This document shows, one piece after another, positions 6,020 to 9,230 of a DNA stretch of 9,230 nt. Both the position numbers and the translations under genes were made by a program. A model generated the notes under the pieces. It worked only from the letters and a program-made list of their open reading frames with translations, did no database searches and was not told the DNA's origin. Source of the DNA: Oscillospiraceae bacterium (lineage in GTDB: Bacteria > Bacillota > Clostridia > Christensenellales > Aristaeellaceae); assembly GCA_031266295.1 (NCBI GenBank), contig JAISBH010000252.1, positions 1 through 9,230 on the forward strand, written 5' to 3'. The first letter of the stretch is position 1. Every line of letters starts with the position of its first letter.

Positions 6020-6970
6020 TTACTTGATCAGCGCACCCTCCAGGTCAGACAGCATTACATCCAGTGCGGTGATGCCGCCTTCGGCCGTGTACCAAACAGC
6101 GGGCGTGGCGAGATAGACGATTTGGTCGTTCTTGTATGCGTCTGTTTGCGTAACAAGCTCGTTCTCCATGATTTCACGCGCAAGTTTCGCGCCTTCCGCG
6201 TTGATCGCCGCGTCGCGATCCATGACGAAGATATAGTCGGGAGCCAGGCTGACGATCAGTTCGAACGAGCTTTCATTGCCGTGAGTGGATGTAACGTCCA
6301 CGGCGGCCAGATTCTCAAAGCCCACCTCGACGCCAATGATCGAGCAGCGCCCGTCGTTACCCAGCACGTTGAAGCTGCCGGAAGTGCAAAGGCCCACCAG
6401 CGCGGTCTTGCCTTCCGCCAGGCCGGAGAGCGTGTCGATGCGCGCGTCGAAGCCCGCCAGCTGGTCGGCCACCAATTCAGTCACGCCGAATATTGAGGCG
6501 ATTGCTTCGGCGTTCTTCCGCACGGACGCGACGAGACCGATCGTCGTATCCGTTGAGAGGTACACAACCGGCGCGATTTCACTGAGTGCGTCATACTGCG
6601 CGCTGAGCCGTCCGCCTATGAATATGAGATCCGGCTCGCTGGACATAACGGCTTCTAGATCGGCCTCCTTGATCGTGCCTAGATTAATGATCGTCTCGTC
6701 GGTGACATACTTCTGCAGGTAATCGATGGACGAGCCTTTCGACACGCCGACGACCCGGTCGCCCAGACCAAACGCGTCAAGCATATCCAGCGCGGCGAGA
6801 TCCATCACCGCGATTCTTTGCGGATTATATGGGACGGACAATTCAACCTGTTCCCTGGCGCCATTGTTAGAAGTAATGGTGACGATATCGGACGGCGCCC
6901 CGGCGTACGCCACAGCGGCGGCGCATATCGCAAGCGCGCAAAGAATCGCAATAAAACCAACCTTTTTCAT
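6020..6970 (-). CDS. yclQ: Siderophore ABC transporter substrate-binding protein (YclQ/CeuE-like)
   Basis: This 316-residue exported protein captures a ferric siderophore and delivers it to the permease pair encoded upstream. The signal peptide is MKKVGFIAILCALAIC then AAAVAYA, with a probable signal peptidase I site after AYA. Neither Cys11 nor Cys16 sits in a good lipobox. The body is a class III binding protein with an N lobe (about 45-150), a long linking helix and a C lobe. NVLGNDGR then STHGNESSFELI is typical of the YclQ/CeuE/FatB group. His230 and Tyr294 (in VWYTAEGG), with Arg121, Arg208 and Arg252, match the spacing of the CeuE residues that hold iron and catecholates. The start is ATG at 6970: GGAGGG (6976-6981) lies 5 bases upstream, while the in-frame GTG at 6976 overlaps that site. 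It is last in the operon, 61 bases after the ATPase gene. Confidence 0.92.
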   Translation of the reverse strand: MKKVGFIAILCALAICAAAVAYAGAPSDIVTITSNNGAREQVELSVPYNPQRIAVMDLAALDMLDAFGLGDRVVGVSKGSSIDYLQKYVTDETIINLGTIKEADLEAVMSSEPDLIFIGGRLSAQYDALSEIAPVVYLSTDTTIGLVASVRKNAEAIASIFGVTELVADQLAGFDARIDTLSGLAEGKTALVGLCTSGSFNVLGNDGRCSIIGVEVGFENLAAVDVTSTHGNESSFELIVSLAPDYIFVMDRDAAINAEGAKLAREIMENELVTQTDAYKNDQIVYLATPAVWYTAEGGITALDVMLSDLEGALIK

Positions 6971-6975
6971 GTTCA

Positions 6976-6981
6976 CCCTCC
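6976..6981 (-). promoter_or_regulatory. Ribosome binding site deciding the binding-protein start
   Basis: GGAGGG on the minus strand precedes ATG at 6970 by 5 bases. A GTG at 6976 would need this site to overlap its own start codon, so it is excluded. Confidence 0.75.
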
Positions 6982-7031
6982 GTTTTAATGTAAATTTAGG
7001 CTATGTCGATACTAATCTGGCATTACAGGCC

Positions 7032-7784
7032 CTAATAGTAGATTGACAGAGGTTTGCCATTAACCTCGATCATCTCGAAATCAACCCCGTATATGGCGGA
7101 CAGCGTCGCCGGGTTCATCACCTCCTTTACACTGCCGAAGGCGGCGATTTTTCCATCCACAAACGCGCAGATGACGTCAGAGTAGAAGGCGGCGTAGTTG
7201 ATCTCGTGCAATACGAGTATCACCGTCTTACCCAATTCGTCGCACAGGCGGCGAATGATCTTCATCATGTTGCTTGCGTGGTAGATGTCTAGGTTGTTAG
7301 TCGGCTCGTCCAGCAGCACGTATTCCGTGTCCTGCGCGATCACCATGGCGATGTACGCGCGCTGCCGCTGGCCGCCGGATAACTCGTCGATGAAGCTATC
7401 CGCGAGATCGGTCAGCTCCATATATTCAATAGCTTGGCGCACCGCTTGATTATCCTGTTCGGTCAGATGGCTGCCGCTGTACGGGAAGCGTCCGAACGCG
7501 ACCAGTTCCCACACGGTCAGCTTCATCTGGATGTTATTCGTTTGGGTCAGTATGGCCAGGCGTTTGGCTAGTTCGCCGCTCTTCCACTTGGCCACGTCCT
7601 TTCCCTCGAACTCCGTGGTTCCGCCGTCGCGCATGATCAGCCTGGACATCATTCCTATCACCGTCGATTTACCCGCGCCGTTCGGCCCGATGAACGACAC
7701 GACCCTACCCTTGGGTATCTCAAAGCTGATATGATCGACGACGATCTTGCCGTCATATGTCTTGGTCAGCGCGTCAGAGCGCAT
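7032..7784 (-). CDS. yclP: Siderophore ABC transporter ATP-binding protein (YclP-like)
   Basis: This 250-residue cytoplasmic ATPase powers ferric-siderophore import. All nucleotide-binding motifs are intact: Walker A GPNGAGKST at 33-41, Q-loop Gln81, signature LSGGQRQR at 135-142, Walker B VLLDEPTNNLD at 156-166 and the switch His193 in VLHEINYA. VLHEINYAAFYSDVICAF together with the C-terminal EMIEVNGKPLSIYY resembles the FepC/YclP branch, and length is normal. Its ATG comes 1 base after the permease stop (TGACATG), with AAGGCGG upstream as a modest ribosome site, so it is cotranscribed and probably coupled. The 61-base gap to the following binding-protein gene contains no promoter I can defend. 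Uptake genes of this type are usually iron-repressed by Fur or DtxR, but the operon promoter lies outside the window. Confidence 0.95.
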   Translation of the reverse strand: MRSDALTKTYDGKIVVDHISFEIPKGRVVSFIGPNGAGKSTVIGMMSRLIMRDGGTTEFEGKDVAKWKSGELAKRLAILTQTNNIQMKLTVWELVAFGRFPYSGSHLTEQDNQAVRQAIEYMELTDLADSFIDELSGGQRQRAYIAMVIAQDTEYVLLDEPTNNLDIYHASNMMKIIRRLCDELGKTVILVLHEINYAAFYSDVICAFVDGKIAAFGSVKEVMNPATLSAIYGVDFEMIEVNGKPLSIYY

Positions 7785-7785
7785 G

Positions 7786-8847
7786 TCACGCCGCCTTTCT
7801 GCGCATTAACAGGAACAGGAAGTATACGCCGCCGCTCACTGTGACAAACACGCTCACCGGTACGCTATATACAAACACATGCTCAACGACGGCTTGCCCC
7901 GCCACCAGCGCGATCATCCCAAACAGCGCGGAGCCCGCGATCAGGTAAGTGTGCTTGTATGTCTTGAACAGCTGGCGCGACAGGTTCGCGATAATCAGTC
8001 CCAGGAACGAGATCGGCCCGACTAGCGCGGTAGCGATAGTGATGAAGATCGTGACGCCCAGCAGCAGGCGGCGTATCGTTCTGTCATAGTCGACGCCAAG
8101 ATTTATCGCCTGCGTCTTACCCAGCGTTATAACGTTCAGCAGCGCGAGTTCTTTCCTCAGCGCGAATATCACGGCCGCCATCAGTGCCAGCGCGAACGTG
8201 ATGATATCCGCGTTAACCTTGCTGAAGCTGGCCACAAGCGTTACAAGCAGCGCGTCATATTCGTTCGGATCCATTACACGGGTCATCGTGGACTGCATAC
8301 TGCCGAAGAAGTTCGCCAGCACCGTGCCGACAAGCAGCACATACAGCACATTGTACTTGGTTTTCTTGAATAGCCATCCATATATGATCATCGACGCGAA
8401 CGACATCACGACCAGATCGATAGCGAACGATACGTTGCGATTGGCGAACGCAACGCTGCCCGTGTTGAAGAAGAACACGATCATCGTGTGCACCATGGTG
8501 TACAGCGAGTTCATGCCCAGCAGGCAAGGTGTCACGATATTGTTGTTGATGACGGTTTGGAATACGACGGTCGCCCCGCCTATGGCGAATGCCGTTATCA
8601 GTATGGTTATCAGCTTCGGCGCGCGCAGTTTGAATGCGTACGCCGCGAATTTGGGGTTGACTGAAACCAGCATGTAGGCTGCGGCGGCTATCAACGCGAG
8701 CAGCGACATGACGACGATCTTGCGCGCGCTGCCCCTGTCGATGGAGCCACTAATGAAACTGCTTGCCGAAGAAGAGCCTTTAGACTTGCCGCGCCGCCGG
8801 GCGGCCTGAATCCCTTGTCTATGACTCTCCGCTTTGCTGGCCGTCAT
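7786..8847 (-). CDS. yclO: Siderophore ABC transporter permease (YclO-like, FecCD family)
   Basis: This 353-residue inner-membrane permease of the FecCD/BtuC type is the second of two that form the translocation channel. Membrane segments begin near residue 46 (VVMSLLALIAAAAYMLV), followed by PKLITILITAFAIGGATVVF, the family motif LLGMNSLY at 109-116 and, near the C-terminus, GPISFLGLIIANLSRQLF, the cytoplasmic coupling loop that contacts the ATPase. The C-terminus is LLMRRKAA. About 45 residues precede the first membrane helix, rich in Arg, Lys and Ser (AARRRGKSKGSSSASS), longer than in typical YclO proteins of about 315 residues. The start is well fixed: AGGAGG at 8854-8859, 6 bases upstream, and a 4-base ATGA overlap with the preceding permease gene. 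Confidence 0.93.
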   Translation of the reverse strand: MTASKAESHRQGIQAARRRGKSKGSSSASSFISGSIDRGSARKIVVMSLLALIAAAAYMLVSVNPKFAAYAFKLRAPKLITILITAFAIGGATVVFQTVINNNIVTPCLLGMNSLYTMVHTMIVFFFNTGSVAFANRNVSFAIDLVVMSFASMIIYGWLFKKTKYNVLYVLLVGTVLANFFGSMQSTMTRVMDPNEYDALLVTLVASFSKVNADIITFALALMAAVIFALRKELALLNVITLGKTQAINLGVDYDRTIRRLLLGVTIFITIATALVGPISFLGLIIANLSRQLFKTYKHTYLIAGSALFGMIALVAGQAVVEHVFVYSVPVSVFVTVSGGVYFLFLLMRRKAA

Positions 8848-9230
8848 TGGATGCCTCCTATCGCTCGCGAAGTCTTGACGCGTCCGAGTGAGATATGTTT
8901 TCTTCCGTGATTTAGGCGGCGTATCAGTATAGCCACGAACAGCACGCTTCCAAGGATGCCGATGATCAGCTCAATAGGCAGTTCATACGGCGCGATAACG
9001 ACGCGGCCTATCAGGTCGCATACAAGCACGAATATCGCGCCTGACAGCGCGGCGTCGATCAGCGAGCCGCGTATCTTATCGCCCTTGAACATCGAGACTA
9101 TATTGGGGACGATCAGCCCGATATAGGAGACGCTTCCGACCACCACGACGACGCTCGCGGTAATAGCCGCCGCGATGGTCAATCCGCCGAACAGCACGGC
9201 GGTGTAGTTAACGCCCAGATTCTTGGAGAA
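8844..9230 (-). CDS. yclN: Siderophore ABC transporter permease, C-terminal part (YclN-like; cut by right edge)
   Basis: The frame is open to the window end, so these are the last 128 residues of a FecCD-type permease usually 310-340 long. The fragment begins FSKNLGVNYTAVLFGGLTIA, which matches the interior of YclN-type proteins, and continues through VVVVVGSVSYIGLIVPNIVS, the conserved coupling loop with the GLxVPxI signature. Two further membrane segments follow (SGAIFVLVCDLIGRVV and IIGILGSVLFVAILI), then a basic tail. A GTG at 9197 lies inside the conserved domain and is not the true start. It partners the YclO-like permease, with which it overlaps by 4 bases. This is the most upstream gene visible in the operon, so the promoter and any iron-repressor operator are beyond the window. 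Confidence 0.93.
   Translation of the reverse strand, partial: FSKNLGVNYTAVLFGGLTIAAAITASVVVVVGSVSYIGLIVPNIVSMFKGDKIRGSLIDAALSGAIFVLVCDLIGRVVIAPYELPIELIIGILGSVLFVAILIRRLNHGRKHISLGRVKTSRAIGGIQ

Noticed and set aside
6974..6976. GTG start for the siderophore-binding protein
   Set aside because: It overlaps the ribosome binding site; the ATG at 6970 has correct spacing.
6971..7031. Separate promoter for the binding-protein gene in the 61-base gap
   Set aside because: The gap has AT-rich words but no -35/-10 pair with acceptable spacing, and the gene is in the expected operon position.
9195..9197. GTG as start of the rightmost permease
   Set aside because: The frame continues upstream to the window edge with conserved FecCD residues (LGVNYTAV), so the gene is simply cut by the window.

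Overview
The window looks like ordinary chromosome from a GC-rich bacterium. Its composition is strongly biased to G+C and rich in CGCG/GCGC. AGGAGG-type Shine-Dalgarno sequences, tightly packed operons, a tandem-ACT protein beside alr and a transporter in Bacillus yclNOPQ order all suggest a high-GC Bacillota (Clostridia-like) lineage. That placement is inference. I see no phage, IS element, CRISPR array, tRNA or rRNA.

Layout. (a) 1-1704, minus strand: an operon read as tandem-ACT protein, then alanine racemase (alr), then the start of a gene that runs off the left edge and resembles the N-terminus of 5-formyltetrahydrofolate cyclo-ligase. The gaps are 3 and 1 bases, and only the first gene has a clear ribosome binding site. 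(b) 1705-1884: a divergent promoter region. (c) 1885-4577, plus strand: a small FmdB-type zinc-ribbon protein overlapping murA by 8 bases, then an Eis-like GNAT acetyltransferase. (d) 4574-5917, minus strand: a MATE-family efflux protein whose stop codon interlocks with that of the acetyltransferase. (e) 6020-9230, minus strand: a siderophore ABC transporter (permease, permease, ATPase, binding protein), with the first permease cut by the right edge. A GC-rich hairpin separates it from the MATE gene.

How the genes work together. The left half carries two committed steps of peptidoglycan precursor synthesis, D-alanine supply (Alr) and UDP-GlcNAc enolpyruvyl transfer (MurA), expressed away from one another from a shared 180-base region. 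The right half imports a ferric siderophore. The binding protein keeps a His, a Tyr and three Arg whose spacing matches the iron- and catecholate-binding residues I recall for Campylobacter CeuE, so a tetradentate catecholate ligand is the best guess. No siderophore biosynthesis genes are visible.

I did not find a convincing new system. The points most worth checking are the CeuE-like ligand residues, the apparent lack of a lipobox in the binding protein, the coupled ACT-alr operon and the zinc-ribbon/murA overlap.
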